From: Marinomonas arctica
Lineage (GTDB): Bacteria > Pseudomonadota > Gammaproteobacteria > Pseudomonadales > Marinomonadaceae
Length of the DNA stretch: 64,000 nt
Direction of reading: 5' to 3'
Assembly: GCF_003259225.1 (NCBI RefSeq)
Contig: NZ_QHJF01000011.1
Coordinates: forward strand, 124,001 to 188,000
Shown here piece by piece: positions 31,955 through 41,602 of this stretch. The notes beneath the pieces were generated by a model. It was given only the letters and a program-made list of their open reading frames with translations, did not search any database and had not been told where the DNA came from. Position numbers and translations under genes: made by a program. Each line of letters starts with the position of its first letter. The first letter of the stretch is position 1.

Positions 31955-33121
31955 ATGACAAAGAAACAAATGCGCGTTGGTTTGGTGGGCTCTGGATACA
32001 TGGGCAAAGCTCATGCAATAGCTTACCGAAATGCGATGGCGGCTTTTGCCATTCCCCAAGATCAGTTGCACTGCGAAATGTTAGCTGATGCGACCCCTGA
32101 ATTAGCGAAAACGAAAGCCTTAGAGTTGGGTTTTAATCGTTCGACAGGTGATTGGAAAAGCCTAATTAGCGATGCTGATATTGATGTGGTTGATATCTGC
32201 GCACCGAACTTTTTGCATAAAGAAATTGCCCTCGCTGCTATTGCCGCAGGCAAGCATGTTTACAGTGAAAAACCATTGGCACTAAACGCCGATGATGCCA
32301 AAGAAATGACCGAAGCGGCAGAAAAGGCTGGTGTGAAAACACTGGTTGGCTTTAATTACATCAAGAACCCAACGGTGCAATTTGCTAAGCAATTAATCGC
32401 TCGTGGTGATATCGGTGAGGTAGTGCATTTTCGCGGAGTCTTTAATGAAGATTATCTTGCTGACGCAAACTTACCCTTTAGCTGGCGTTTACAAAAGGAG
32501 TTTGCCGGCACGGGAGCACTGAATGATTTAGCCTCACATCTTGTGCAATTGGCCATTCATCTTGTTGCACCGATCACGTCATTGTGTGCCGATTTAAAAA
32601 TCGTGCATCAGCACCGTCCACTATCTCAAACGTCCGACGACTCGAAAGCGGGTGTTGGCGAAGTCGAAAACGACGACCAAGCACATATGATGGTGCGTTT
32701 TGCCAATGGTGCTCAAGGTACATTGGAAGCATCACGTATCGCGTGGGGACGTAAAAATGGTTTGTCGTTCGAAATTACAGGAACCAAAGGAAGCTTAATC
32801 TTCGATCAAGAAACCTTATCTGAATTGTCTTTGTATATCGCAGAGGGCAACCCTCAAACCCAAGGTTTTAAACGTATTTTAGTGGGACCGGAGCATCCCG
32901 ATTATCAGGCTTTTTGTGTATCAGCAGGTCATGGATTGGGCTTCAACGACATGAAAGCGGTTGAAATTCGGGACTTGTTCCAAGGTGTCGTTAACAACGC
33001 TCCTTTGTGGCCAGATTTTCGAGCCGCGACTCAGGTCAATATTGTTCTCGACAGCGTGGTGGAATCTGTTGATAAAAGAGCGTGGGTCGAGGTAGAGCAA
33101 TACGATGGGGATCACAGATGA
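31955..33121 (+). CDS. Gfo/Idh/MocA oxidoreductase of the inositol operon
   Basis: A 388-residue NAD(P)-dependent dehydrogenase: GLVGSGYMGKAHA dinucleotide motif, EKPLAL with the catalytic Lys, and the GALNDLASHLVQLA segment with the Asp and His of the active site. It is only distantly like the IolG encoded at the end of the cluster. It may act on another inositol isomer (scyllo- or D-chiro-inositol) or on a substituted inositol. It lies 11 bp after the ATPase gene and overlaps iolC by 4 bases. Confidence 0.85.
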   Translation: MTKKQMRVGLVGSGYMGKAHAIAYRNAMAAFAIPQDQLHCEMLADATPELAKTKALELGFNRSTGDWKSLISDADIDVVDICAPNFLHKEIALAAIAAGKHVYSEKPLALNADDAKEMTEAAEKAGVKTLVGFNYIKNPTVQFAKQLIARGDIGEVVHFRGVFNEDYLADANLPFSWRLQKEFAGTGALNDLASHLVQLAIHLVAPITSLCADLKIVHQHRPLSQTSDDSKAGVGEVENDDQAHMMVRFANGAQGTLEASRIAWGRKNGLSFEITGTKGSLIFDQETLSELSLYIAEGNPQTQGFKRILVGPEHPDYQAFCVSAGHGLGFNDMKAVEIRDLFQGVVNNAPLWPDFRAATQVNIVLDSVVESVDKRAWVEVEQYDGDHR

Positions 33122-35076
33122 ATAATAAAAATTTGGATGTTATTTGCTTAGGGCGTGCTGCGGTTGACCTCTATTCGGAACAAATTGGCGCGCCACTAGA
33201 AGACGTGAGTAGTTTCAAAAAATACCTTGGTGGTTCGTCTTGTAATATCGCCTTTGGAACGTCTCGAATGGGATTAAAATCAGCCATGCTAACCCGCGTT
33301 GGTGATGAACACATGGGGCGTTTTGTGCGCCAAGAGCTCGCGCGAGCGGGTGTGGATGTTTCTCATGTGGTGACGGACAAAGAGCGTTTAACCGGCTTGG
33401 TGTTGCTTGGTATTAAAGACAAAGATACGTTTCCATTGATCTTTTATCGTGAAAACTGCGCGGACATGGCAATCAGTGAAGGCGATTTTGATGAAGCCTA
33501 TATTGCTTCTGCAAAAGCCTTGCTGATTACCGGAACGCATTTTTCTACCAAAGGCACAGATCAAGCGGCTAGAGCAGCGATCGAATACGCCAAAGCTAAT
33601 AACACAAAAGTCGTGGTCGACATCGATTACCGACCTGTATTGTGGGGTTTAACCGGCAAGGGCGAAGGCGAAAATCGTTTTGTATCCAATGACTCTGTTA
33701 CCCAGCATTTGTTGTCTATTATGCCTTTGTGCGATTTGGTAGTAGGCACTGAAGAAGAGTTTCATATTGCGGGTGGCTGTGAAGATACCATTGAATGTTT
33801 AAAACGTATTCGCAAAGTGTCATCCGCTGAATTTGTGGTGAAGCGTGGTGCCTTGGGATGTTCTGTTTTTAAAGCAGAGATTCCTGAAACCTTGGACGAA
33901 GGTATCACTCGTTATGGTGTCACCGTGGATGTGCTGAATGTACTGGGTGCTGGCGATGCCTTTATGAGTGGTTATTTACGTGGCTGGATTTCAGGTGAAG
34001 CGACCGAAAATGCTTGTGATTATGCCAATGCTTGCGGAGCGATTGTGGTTTCCCGCCATGGTTGTTCGCCTGCTATGCCTAGTCTTGAAGAGCTGGATTA
34101 TTACTTGGCCAATCGCAATGACATACCAAGACCCGACCTTGATCCAGTATTGAACTATTTGCATCGGGTCACGACTCAGCGCATGTTGCGTGAAGAGCCA
34201 ACAAAAGAATGGCAAGATATGTGTATTTTGGCGTTCGATCATAGACGCCAATTTGTCGATATGTGCCGTGAAGCGGGCGCACCTTTGTCACAAATATCGA
34301 AAGCAAAGAAATTGATTCTGCAAGCCGCTTATGAAGGGGCTTCTGCTTTAGAAGGTAAAGTCGGCGGCACGGGAATCTTGGCGGATGGCACGTTTGCCCA
34401 AGACGTTTTGAATGATATTACCGGCAAAGACTTTTGGATCGCTCGACCTGTGGAATTACCCAGCAGCCGTCCGCTGCGCTTTGAACTAGGCAATAATGTC
34501 GGTCAAGCGATTGCTACATGGCCAGCCAATCATATTGTGAAATGTTTGGTGTTTTATCACCCAGATGATGACGTCAGTTTGCGTAATGAACAAGAACAAA
34601 AGGTCATGGATCTGTATCGTGCTTGCTGCACAACGGGCCATGAATTGCTGGTGGAGATTATCCCGCCTGTGGGATCCGAGGTAAAAGACGATACCTTGTC
34701 GCGTTCCATCGAGCGTTTCTATAATTTGGGCATATTTCCAGATTGGTGGAAATTGCCGTCACCAAGTAAAGCCGCTTGGCAAAATATTAGCGACTTGATC
34801 AAGGTGCGAGCGCCGTATTGTCGCGGTGTTGTCTTGTTAGGCTTGGATGCGCCAGTGGATGCACTAAAAGCAGGTTTTGAAGCAGCCGCAGGGCAAGACA
34901 TTTGTAAGGGTTTTGCCATTGGTCGCACGCTATTCTCTGAGCCGGTAAAAGCTTGGTTAAGAAAAGACATTGATGATGCTGTGCTTGTTGAGCGTGTAAC
35001 GCAAAACTACTTAGAAATGAGTGCATTGTGGCAGCAGCGAAACGACAGCCAGATGATGAAAAGGAAGGAGGCATGA
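33118..35076 (+). CDS. iolC: 5-dehydro-2-deoxygluconokinase fused to a DUF2090 aldolase-like domain
   Basis: A 652-residue fusion. The N-terminal half is a PfkB kinase (VICLGRAAVDLYSEQIG opening; anion-hole and base motif LNVLGAGDAFMSGYLRG) that phosphorylates 5-dehydro-2-deoxygluconate. The C-terminal part, from about residue 350 (FDHRRQFVDMC onward), is DUF2090, a TIM-barrel domain thought to cleave the phosphorylated product. No separate iolJ aldolase is in the cluster, which supports that reading. The start is the ATG overlapping the previous stop (ATGA). The longer frame from 33082 lies inside the upstream gene. Confidence 0.93.
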   Translation: MNNKNLDVICLGRAAVDLYSEQIGAPLEDVSSFKKYLGGSSCNIAFGTSRMGLKSAMLTRVGDEHMGRFVRQELARAGVDVSHVVTDKERLTGLVLLGIKDKDTFPLIFYRENCADMAISEGDFDEAYIASAKALLITGTHFSTKGTDQAARAAIEYAKANNTKVVVDIDYRPVLWGLTGKGEGENRFVSNDSVTQHLLSIMPLCDLVVGTEEEFHIAGGCEDTIECLKRIRKVSSAEFVVKRGALGCSVFKAEIPETLDEGITRYGVTVDVLNVLGAGDAFMSGYLRGWISGEATENACDYANACGAIVVSRHGCSPAMPSLEELDYYLANRNDIPRPDLDPVLNYLHRVTTQRMLREEPTKEWQDMCILAFDHRRQFVDMCREAGAPLSQISKAKKLILQAAYEGASALEGKVGGTGILADGTFAQDVLNDITGKDFWIARPVELPSSRPLRFELGNNVGQAIATWPANHIVKCLVFYHPDDDVSLRNEQEQKVMDLYRACCTTGHELLVEIIPPVGSEVKDDTLSRSIERFYNLGIFPDWWKLPSPSKAAWQNISDLIKVRAPYCRGVVLLGLDAPVDALKAGFEAAAGQDICKGFAIGRTLFSEPVKAWLRKDIDDAVLVERVTQNYLEMSALWQQRNDSQMMKRKEA

Positions 35077-36938
35077 TGGACACGATACGTTTAACAATGG
35101 CGCAAGCCTTGGTAAAGCATTTGCAGGCGCAATTTACCGTGGTGGATGGCATAGAAGTGCCTTTATTTGGCGGCGCTTGGGCCATTTTTGGTCATGGCAA
35201 CGTGGCTGGCATGGGCGAAGCCTTGGCTCAAGTCAAAGACGAGTTCACTACCTTTCGAGCGCATAATGAACAAGGTATGGCATTAGCGGCTTGCGCTTAT
35301 GCTAAGCAACATCGTCGTCAACGTATTATGGCTTGTACCTCTTCTATTGGTCCCGGTGCACTTAACATGGTGACGGCGGCGGGCATGGCGATGGCGAATC
35401 GTTTGCCAGTGCTGTTTTTGCCCGGTGATGTTTTTGCTACGAGAACGCCTGACCCAGTACTGCAACAGGTCGAGCATTTTAATGATCCGACCCTGTCGGT
35501 GAACGATTGTTTTCGTCCTGTATCGCGTTATTTTGACCGAATCAATCGACCAGAACAGCTGATTACCAGCTTGCCTGTGGCGATCAATACCATGTTAGAT
35601 CCAGCCACTTGCGGACCAGCCACCTTAGCATTGCCGCAAGATGTGCAAACCATGGCGTTTGATTATCCTGTTAGTTTTTTTGCCAAAAAAGTGCATAAGT
35701 TACGCCGTAATCGTGCTGATGTGGATCAGTTGGCGGCAGCGGTTGCGGCGATCAAACAAGCGAAGAAACCCTTAATTTTGCTTGGTGGTGGAGTGCATTA
35801 CAGCTTAGCACTTGAAGAGGCCACTGCTTTGATTGAGCAATGCCATATTCCCGCTTGTGAAACGCAAGCAGGCAAAGGCGCATTGCCTTGGGATCATGAA
35901 TTTAATCTTGGTTCTGTGGGCGTGACTGGTTCAAGCGCTGCGAATACGGCGGCACAAGAAGCGGATTTAATTATTGCGATTGGCACGCGTTTGCAAGATT
36001 TTACCTCAGCGTCGCGTACCTTGTTTGCCAATCCAGATCACATCTTATTAAGCATCAACGTAACGCCTTTTGATGCAGAAAAACACAATGCCGTGCCTCT
36101 AATCGGCGATGCAAAAGTCACCTTACAAGAGTTGTTGGCCGAGGTTGATGGTTACCAAACACCTGCGACTTGGACTGATAAGGTGAAAGCCTTGAATCTT
36201 GATTGGCTCGCTGCAGTGGATCAACTTACCGCCTTACCAAAACAAGCAAGCGATCACGACTATTTGCCAACTGATGCGAATGTGATTGGTGTGATTAATC
36301 GCGCGGCAAGCGCCAACAGCACCTTAGTGCAAGCAGCAGGCGGTTTGCCTGGCGAATTGCACAAGTTGTGGCGTACTTCGTCAGACCTTGGTTATCACGT
36401 GGAATATGGTTTTTCCTGTATGGGTTACGAGCTAGCGGGCGGGCTGGGTGTAAAAATGGCGACACCAGAGCGTGAAGTGATTGTGATGGTGGGGGATGGT
36501 AGTTATTTGATGCTGAACTCTGAAATCGCCACGTCGGTGATGTTAGGTTTAAAGCTCATCATCGTTGTTTTGGATAACCGCGGTTACGCCTGTATCAACC
36601 GCTTACAACAAGCCTGTGGTGGCGAATCATTCAATAATTTATTGCAGCACTGCCATACCGTAGAAGCCGGTGCACCAAAGACGGACTTTGCCGCTCATGC
36701 CAAAGCCTTAGGGGCAAATTCCGAACAAGTCGCTTGTCTGGCAGATTTAGAACCCGCCTTAATGCGGGCAAAAGCCAGTGATAAAACCTATGTGATCGCT
36801 ATCGACACGGACCCCATGCCAAGTACACAAGCAGGCGGCGCTTGGTGGGATGTGGCGGTGCCAGAAGTGTCGAGTCGTGAGCAAGGTATGAAAGCCGAGC
36901 GGCAATACAAAATAGCTAAAAAACAGCAACCTTATTAA
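35073..36938 (+). CDS. iolD: 3D-(3,5/4)-trihydroxycyclohexane-1,2-dione hydrolase
   Basis: A ThDP-dependent ring-opening enzyme of about 621 residues. It has the family opening TIRLTMAQALVKHL, the PYR-domain Glu in FRAHNEQGMALAACA, and the ThDP/Mg motif beginning GDGSYLMLNSEIATS and ending VVLDNRGY. It hydrolyses the diketo-inositol to 5-deoxyglucuronate. Two ATGs in tandem (35073, 35076) follow AAGGAAGGAGG. Either may be used, and the gene overlaps the end of iolC by 4 bases. Confidence 0.94.
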   Translation: MMDTIRLTMAQALVKHLQAQFTVVDGIEVPLFGGAWAIFGHGNVAGMGEALAQVKDEFTTFRAHNEQGMALAACAYAKQHRRQRIMACTSSIGPGALNMVTAAGMAMANRLPVLFLPGDVFATRTPDPVLQQVEHFNDPTLSVNDCFRPVSRYFDRINRPEQLITSLPVAINTMLDPATCGPATLALPQDVQTMAFDYPVSFFAKKVHKLRRNRADVDQLAAAVAAIKQAKKPLILLGGGVHYSLALEEATALIEQCHIPACETQAGKGALPWDHEFNLGSVGVTGSSAANTAAQEADLIIAIGTRLQDFTSASRTLFANPDHILLSINVTPFDAEKHNAVPLIGDAKVTLQELLAEVDGYQTPATWTDKVKALNLDWLAAVDQLTALPKQASDHDYLPTDANVIGVINRAASANSTLVQAAGGLPGELHKLWRTSSDLGYHVEYGFSCMGYELAGGLGVKMATPEREVIVMVGDGSYLMLNSEIATSVMLGLKLIIVVLDNRGYACINRLQQACGGESFNNLLQHCHTVEAGAPKTDFAAHAKALGANSEQVACLADLEPALMRAKASDKTYVIAIDTDPMPSTQAGGAWWDVAVPEVSSREQGMKAERQYKIAKKQQPY

Positions 36939-37002
36939 TTTTCACTTTTACTTTTATTTAAATAGAAAATAGAAGATAGAACAGAGATCTTGGAGCAACT
37001 TC

Positions 37003-37935
37003 ATGAACAGCACGAATAAAAATAACAATGCGACAACGGAATCAAAGATCAGAATTGGCATTAATCCTCTTACTTGGACCAATGATGATTTGCCATCTTT
37101 GGGTGCCGATACACCGCTAGAAGTGTGCTTGAGCGAAGCGCGTCAGGCAGGTTACAGCGGCATTGAGTTAGGCAATAAATTTCCCCGTGATGCCAGTGTG
37201 CTTGGACCAATCCTCAAGCAACACGACATATCATTGGTGTCTGGCTGGTACAGCGCACGTTTGTTAGAGCGTAGCGTGGAAGAAGAAATTGCTGCCATGC
37301 AGGATCACCTTAATCTACTAAAAGCCTTGGGTTCTAACGTCATGGTATTTGCCGAGGTGAGTGGTTGTGTTCATGGGGATCAATCCGTGCCTTTATCCCA
37401 GCGTCCACGCATGACCCTAAGTCAGTGGGAGGAATACACAAAACGCATGACAGCTGTCGCGGACTATATGGCGTCAGAAGGTGTAAAAATGGCTTATCAC
37501 CATCATATGGGCACCGTGATCGAAACCGCGGAAGAGGTCGATAAACTTATGCAAATGACGGGCGACAATGTGGGGTTATTGTTGGATACCGGACACATAA
37601 CCTTTGCTGGAGGCGATGCGTTGGCGATGGCGAAAAAACACGCCAAACGTATTGTTCATGTGCACTGTAAAGACATTCGCCCCGCTGTTTTGCAAGACAA
37701 CCTTAATCGCGACAGTGCCTTTTTGAACGCGGTTCTGGATGGTGTTTATACCGTGCCAGGAGATGGCAGCATTGATTATTTTCCCATTTTTGAAGTACTG
37801 AAAGCCGCCAATTATCACGGCTGGGTTGTGGTAGAGGCTGAACAAGATCCTGCTATTGCGCATCCATTAACCTATGCGACAAAAGGCTATGAGTATTTGT
37901 CAGCGAATTTAGCAAAGGCCGGTTTTCATTTTTAA
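37003..37935 (+). CDS. iolE: Myo-inosose-2 dehydratase
   Basis: A 310-residue sugar-isomerase-like TIM barrel that dehydrates 2-keto-myo-inositol. Family segments are IGINPLTWTNDDLP, YSGIELGNKFPRD, YHHHMGTVIETAEEVD, LLLDTGHITFAGGDAL and HVHCKDIRPAVL, which carry the metal-binding Glu/Asp/His positions. The N-terminus has about 17 extra Asn/Thr-rich residues. The ribosome site TTGGAG is adequate. The gene sits 64 bp after iolD. Confidence 0.93.
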   Translation: MNSTNKNNNATTESKIRIGINPLTWTNDDLPSLGADTPLEVCLSEARQAGYSGIELGNKFPRDASVLGPILKQHDISLVSGWYSARLLERSVEEEIAAMQDHLNLLKALGSNVMVFAEVSGCVHGDQSVPLSQRPRMTLSQWEEYTKRMTAVADYMASEGVKMAYHHHMGTVIETAEEVDKLMQMTGDNVGLLLDTGHITFAGGDALAMAKKHAKRIVHVHCKDIRPAVLQDNLNRDSAFLNAVLDGVYTVPGDGSIDYFPIFEVLKAANYHGWVVVEAEQDPAIAHPLTYATKGYEYLSANLAKAGFHF

Positions 37936-37988
37936 TCTGGCATTTGTCATTCACGTACTTTAAGCGATAAGAAAGAAGAGAGAATAAA

Positions 37989-39509
37989 ATGTCTAATAAG
38001 GTCATGGGTAACTTCATCAATAACCAGAGGGTAGCAAGTGCTTCTTCACGCCAAGCCAAGGTCTTTAATCCTGCAACAGGTGATGTGTCATTACAGGTTG
38101 CCTTGAGTACCGTTGAAGAAACACAGGGGGCGATTGCCGCTGCACAAACCGCGTTTGAAACCTGGTCTCAGGTAACGCCATTAAATCGCGCTCGTGTATT
38201 CTTTAAGTTCAAAGCCTTGGTAGAAGAACATAGCCATGAGTTGGCGGAATTGATTTCCAGCGAACACGGCAAAGTCTATTCCGACGCCATGGGTGAATTG
38301 ACCCGAGGTCTGGAAGTGGTGGAATTTGCTTGTGGTATTCCTCATCTACAAAAAGGCGAGCACAGTTTGAATGTAGGACGTGGTGTCGACAGCTATAGCT
38401 TGATGCAACCGCTAGGCGTTTGTGCTGGTATCAGTCCATTCAATTTCCCCGCCATGGTACCTATGTGGATGTTCCCCGTGTCCATCGCCTGCGGCAATAC
38501 CTTCGTGATGAAGCCGTCTGAAAAAGACCCAAGCACCATTATGCGTCTTGCCGAATTGTTAAAAGAAGCGGGTTTACCAGACGGTGTGTTTAACGTGGTT
38601 AACGGTGATAAAGAATCGGTTGATGTCTTGCTGACCGACGAACGCATTCAAGCGGTGAGCTTTGTTGGTTCTACGCCAATCGCAGAATACATTTACGCCA
38701 CGGCGAGTGCTCACGGCAAACGTGTTCAAGCTCTGGGCGGCGCAAAAAACCATATGTTGGTGATGCCTGATGCCGATCCAAATCAAGTAGTGAATTCACT
38801 AATGGGCGCGGCTTATGGTTCGGCAGGTGAGCGCTGTATGGCGATTTCCGTTGCTGTATGTGTCGGTGATGATGTTGCTGATAATTTGATTATCAAGTTG
38901 AAAACAGAAATTTCCACCATGACCATAGGGCCGGGTTTGTACAAACAATTTGGCATTGAAGAAGAGCCACACATGGGGCCGCTAATCAGCAAAGAACATG
39001 CGCAAAAGGTTCGTGATTACATTACTTCAGGTGTTGAACAAGGCGCAACTTTGGTCGTTGATGGTCGTGATTTTGTGCGTAAAAATCACGAGCAAGGTTA
39101 TTTTGTCGGACCAACTTTGTTTGATCATGTGAAAGCAGGCATGCGTATTTATGACGAAGAAATCTTCGGTCCCGTTTTGTGTGTCGTGCGGGTGGATTCG
39201 TATGAAGAAGGCTTGGCACTCATTAATCAGCATGAATACGGTAACGGCACGGCGATTTTCACTCGTGACGGAGATACGGCACGACAGTTTACCGAGAAAG
39301 TTCAAGTCGGCATGGTGGGGGTAAACGTACCAATACCTGTACCAATGGCGTTCCATAGTTTTGGGGGTTGGAAGTGTTCTTTATTTGGCCCCCTACACAT
39401 GCATGGGCCAGATGGCGTGCGTTTTTACACTCGTATGAAAACCATTACCGCGCGCTGGCCAACGGGTTTACGTGCGGGCGCTGAGTTCTCAATGCCAACC
39501 ATGAAATAA
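37989..39509 (+). CDS. iolA: CoA-acylating malonate/methylmalonate-semialdehyde dehydrogenase
   Basis: A 506-residue aldehyde dehydrogenase of the MmsA/IolA branch that makes acetyl-CoA or propionyl-CoA. The nucleophile is the Cys in GSAGERCMAIS. The usual ALDH general-base Glu is missing, with ALGGAKNHMLVMPDAD in its place, as is normal for CoA-acylating members. The segments GISPFNFPAMVPMWMFP and FGGWKCSLFGPLHMHG are characteristic. It performs the last step of the inositol pathway. Confidence 0.94.
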   Translation: MSNKVMGNFINNQRVASASSRQAKVFNPATGDVSLQVALSTVEETQGAIAAAQTAFETWSQVTPLNRARVFFKFKALVEEHSHELAELISSEHGKVYSDAMGELTRGLEVVEFACGIPHLQKGEHSLNVGRGVDSYSLMQPLGVCAGISPFNFPAMVPMWMFPVSIACGNTFVMKPSEKDPSTIMRLAELLKEAGLPDGVFNVVNGDKESVDVLLTDERIQAVSFVGSTPIAEYIYATASAHGKRVQALGGAKNHMLVMPDADPNQVVNSLMGAAYGSAGERCMAISVAVCVGDDVADNLIIKLKTEISTMTIGPGLYKQFGIEEEPHMGPLISKEHAQKVRDYITSGVEQGATLVVDGRDFVRKNHEQGYFVGPTLFDHVKAGMRIYDEEIFGPVLCVVRVDSYEEGLALINQHEYGNGTAIFTRDGDTARQFTEKVQVGMVGVNVPIPVPMAFHSFGGWKCSLFGPLHMHGPDGVRFYTRMKTITARWPTGLRAGAEFSMPTMK

Positions 39510-39529
39510 GTGATTTCGAGGTTTTTAAT

Positions 39530-40345
39530 ATGTCACATCTACTAAGTAAAAGAAGCCAGCAAGCAGGGCAGTCACAGACTCAATTAGTGACGCCAGAAAG
39601 TGCCCATTGGCGTTATGTGGGATTTGAAGCGCACCTGCTTAAAGCTGGTGGGTCGGTTGTTATTCAAACCGGAACCGATGAAGTATGCGCGGTGATTTTG
39701 TCTGGTAAAGTCAACGCGAGCACTCAAAAAGAAGCATGGGAAAATATTGGCGACCGCATGAGTGTGTTTGAGCAAAAAGCCCCTTATTCTGTGTATTCCC
39801 CAGCGCACGATGAAATTCGGATCGAAGCCATTACCGATGTGGAAGTCGCCTTTTGCAAGGCACCGGGGAAAGGCGGATTTCCAGCGAAATTGATTACCCC
39901 TGAGCAATGCCAGTACGAAACTCGCGGTGTGGCCAGCAACACCCGTCATGTGTGTAATATCCTATTTGGCAATGAGCCTGCTGACAGTTTACTGGTGTGC
40001 GAAGTGATTACACCAAGTGGCGGTTGGTCTAGTTATCCGCCTCACAAGCATGATACCGATGCGGCGCCTGCGGAAACACAATTGGAAGAAACTTATTACC
40101 ACAAGATTGATCCACCACAGGGCTTTGTCTTCCAACGAGTTTATACCGATGACAGAAGCATCGATGAAACCATGGCGGTGGAAAATGGTGATTTGGTCAT
40201 GGTGCCAGAGGGCTATCATCCAGTTGGCGTACCGCATGGTTATCAATCCTATTATTTAAACGTCATGGCAGGGCCAAGTCGGAATTGGATTTTTCATAAT
40301 GATCCGGATCACGCTTGGATTATTGAACGAGATAAAAAATTATAA
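39530..40345 (+). CDS. iolB: 5-deoxy-glucuronate isomerase
   Basis: A 271-residue double-cupin isomerase converting 5-deoxyglucuronate to 5-dehydro-2-deoxygluconate. The metal-site cupin motif is recognisable in YPPHKHDTDAAPAETQLEE and in MVPEGYHPVGVPHGYQSYYL. The family closing pattern GPSRNWIFHNDPDHAWI is intact. It begins 20 bp after iolA. A MITE-like element separates it from iolG. Confidence 0.94.
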   Translation: MSHLLSKRSQQAGQSQTQLVTPESAHWRYVGFEAHLLKAGGSVVIQTGTDEVCAVILSGKVNASTQKEAWENIGDRMSVFEQKAPYSVYSPAHDEIRIEAITDVEVAFCKAPGKGGFPAKLITPEQCQYETRGVASNTRHVCNILFGNEPADSLLVCEVITPSGGWSSYPPHKHDTDAAPAETQLEETYYHKIDPPQGFVFQRVYTDDRSIDETMAVENGDLVMVPEGYHPVGVPHGYQSYYLNVMAGPSRNWIFHNDPDHAWIIERDKKL

Positions 40346-40361
40346 ATGGTTTTAATTTTTG

Positions 40362-40554
40362 GGCGACTACTGTGCTCGCCAATACTTTGTTGAAAATAGG
40401 AATAAGAAGGTTTTTGAAAGGTCTTCATTCATCGTCGCGACGTTACGAGCGAAGTAAAGACAAGGCAAAAACGAACGAGAAAACGGAGTTTATAGGTATA
40501 AATGAGTATTTCGAGTTCGTTTTTAACACAGTATTTACAAGCACAGTAGTCGCC
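40362..40554. mobile_element. MITE-like element with terminal inverted repeats between iolB and iolG
   Basis: A 193-bp non-coding element. The ends are perfect 14-bp inverted repeats: GGCGACTACTGTGC at 40362-40375 and its complement at 40541-40554. Similarity continues inward for about 20 more bases (AATACTTTGTT against AATACTGTGTT). Inside there is a second dyad (AAAAACGAAC 40467-40476, GTTCGTTTTT 40515-40524) and the palindrome CGTCGCGACG at 40433-40442. It has no convincing target duplication and no gene. I saw no other copy in the window. Confidence 0.75.
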
Positions 40555-40577
40555 TTAAATATACCTAAGGAAATATC

Positions 40578-41576
40578 ATGCTTAATTTTGCGTTATTCGG
40601 TGCGGGTCGAATCGGAAAGATGCACGCTCAAAATATTCAGGCGTTTGCTCAATCTAACTTAAAATATGTCTTTGATGTCTATGCGCCGGCGGCAGAGGCC
40701 GTTGCGAAAGCCACTGGTGCAAAGGTTGCCGAAAGTGTGGAGATGGCCTTGGCCGATCCAGATGTGGATGCGGTATTGATTGCCACCAGTACGGATACCC
40801 ATGTGGAGCTGATTATTAAAGCCGCCAAAGCGGGTAAAGCCATTTTATGTGAAAAGCCGATAGATCTAGACACAGCGACAGTAAACGCCTGCTTAGAGCA
40901 AATTAAAGATTGCCATGTGCCTATTCAGATTGGTTTTAATCGTCGCTACGATCCAAGCCATGCAGCCGTGGTAAAAGCCGCGCAAGATGGCAGTATTGGC
41001 AAATTAGAACAGATCATCATTACCAGCCGTGATCCGGGCATGGCGCCTGTGGAATACCTTAAATCGTCCGGTGGTATTTTCCGTGACATGATCATTCATG
41101 ATTTTGATATGGCGCGTTTTGTCTTGGGTGAAGAGATTGTGGAGCTGCAAGCGTTTGGCAGCGCCATGGTGGATGAAAAAATCACCGAGATTGGCGATGT
41201 GGATAGTGTGATGGTCATCATGAAAAGCCAATCTGGCCGCTTGATTCATATCAACGGTTCACGTCGCGCGATTTATGGTTACGATCAACGGGTTGAAGCG
41301 TTTGGCTCAGAAGGCATGGTCATCTCGAATAACCAAACGCCGACTTCCGTCACCCGTTACACCAAAGATACAACGCAAGTAAAAGACCCATTGTACAACT
41401 TCTTTATTGATCGTTATGTGGATGCCTACAACTTGCAGCTAACCTCTTTTATTGAAAATGTTCTTGCAAAGAAACCTGTCTCCCCAAGTTTCGAAGATGG
41501 ACGTCGTGCGCAAATGCTCGCCGATGCAGCACAGAAATCTTTGGAAACAGGGCAGAAAGTAACCTTGAGCTGGTAA
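40578..41576 (+). CDS. iolG: Myo-inositol 2-dehydrogenase
   Basis: A 332-residue Gfo/Idh/MocA dehydrogenase that oxidises myo-inositol to 2-keto-myo-inositol, the first pathway step. The NAD motif GAGRIGKMHAQN, the EKPIDL motif with catalytic Lys, and FRDMIIHDFDMARFVLGE with the active-site Asp and His are all intact. GFNRRYDPSH is typical of IolG. It is separated from iolB by the MITE-like repeat, so it may depend on read-through or have its own promoter. A terminator follows at 41603. Confidence 0.93.
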   Translation: MLNFALFGAGRIGKMHAQNIQAFAQSNLKYVFDVYAPAAEAVAKATGAKVAESVEMALADPDVDAVLIATSTDTHVELIIKAAKAGKAILCEKPIDLDTATVNACLEQIKDCHVPIQIGFNRRYDPSHAAVVKAAQDGSIGKLEQIIITSRDPGMAPVEYLKSSGGIFRDMIIHDFDMARFVLGEEIVELQAFGSAMVDEKITEIGDVDSVMVIMKSQSGRLIHINGSRRAIYGYDQRVEAFGSEGMVISNNQTPTSVTRYTKDTTQVKDPLYNFFIDRYVDAYNLQLTSFIENVLAKKPVSPSFEDGRRAQMLADAAQKSLETGQKVTLSW

Positions 41577-41602
41577 TTTCTAAACCGTGTTCTTTAGAAT
41601 GC

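Noticed and set aside
39584-39949. Minus-strand open frame of about 120 codons
   Set aside because: It is antisense to iolB. The real protein on + has intact cupin motifs.
40372-40662. Plus-strand open frame of 96 codons
   Set aside because: It runs through the MITE-like repeat and out of frame into iolG. It looks like repeat-derived sequence, not a gene.
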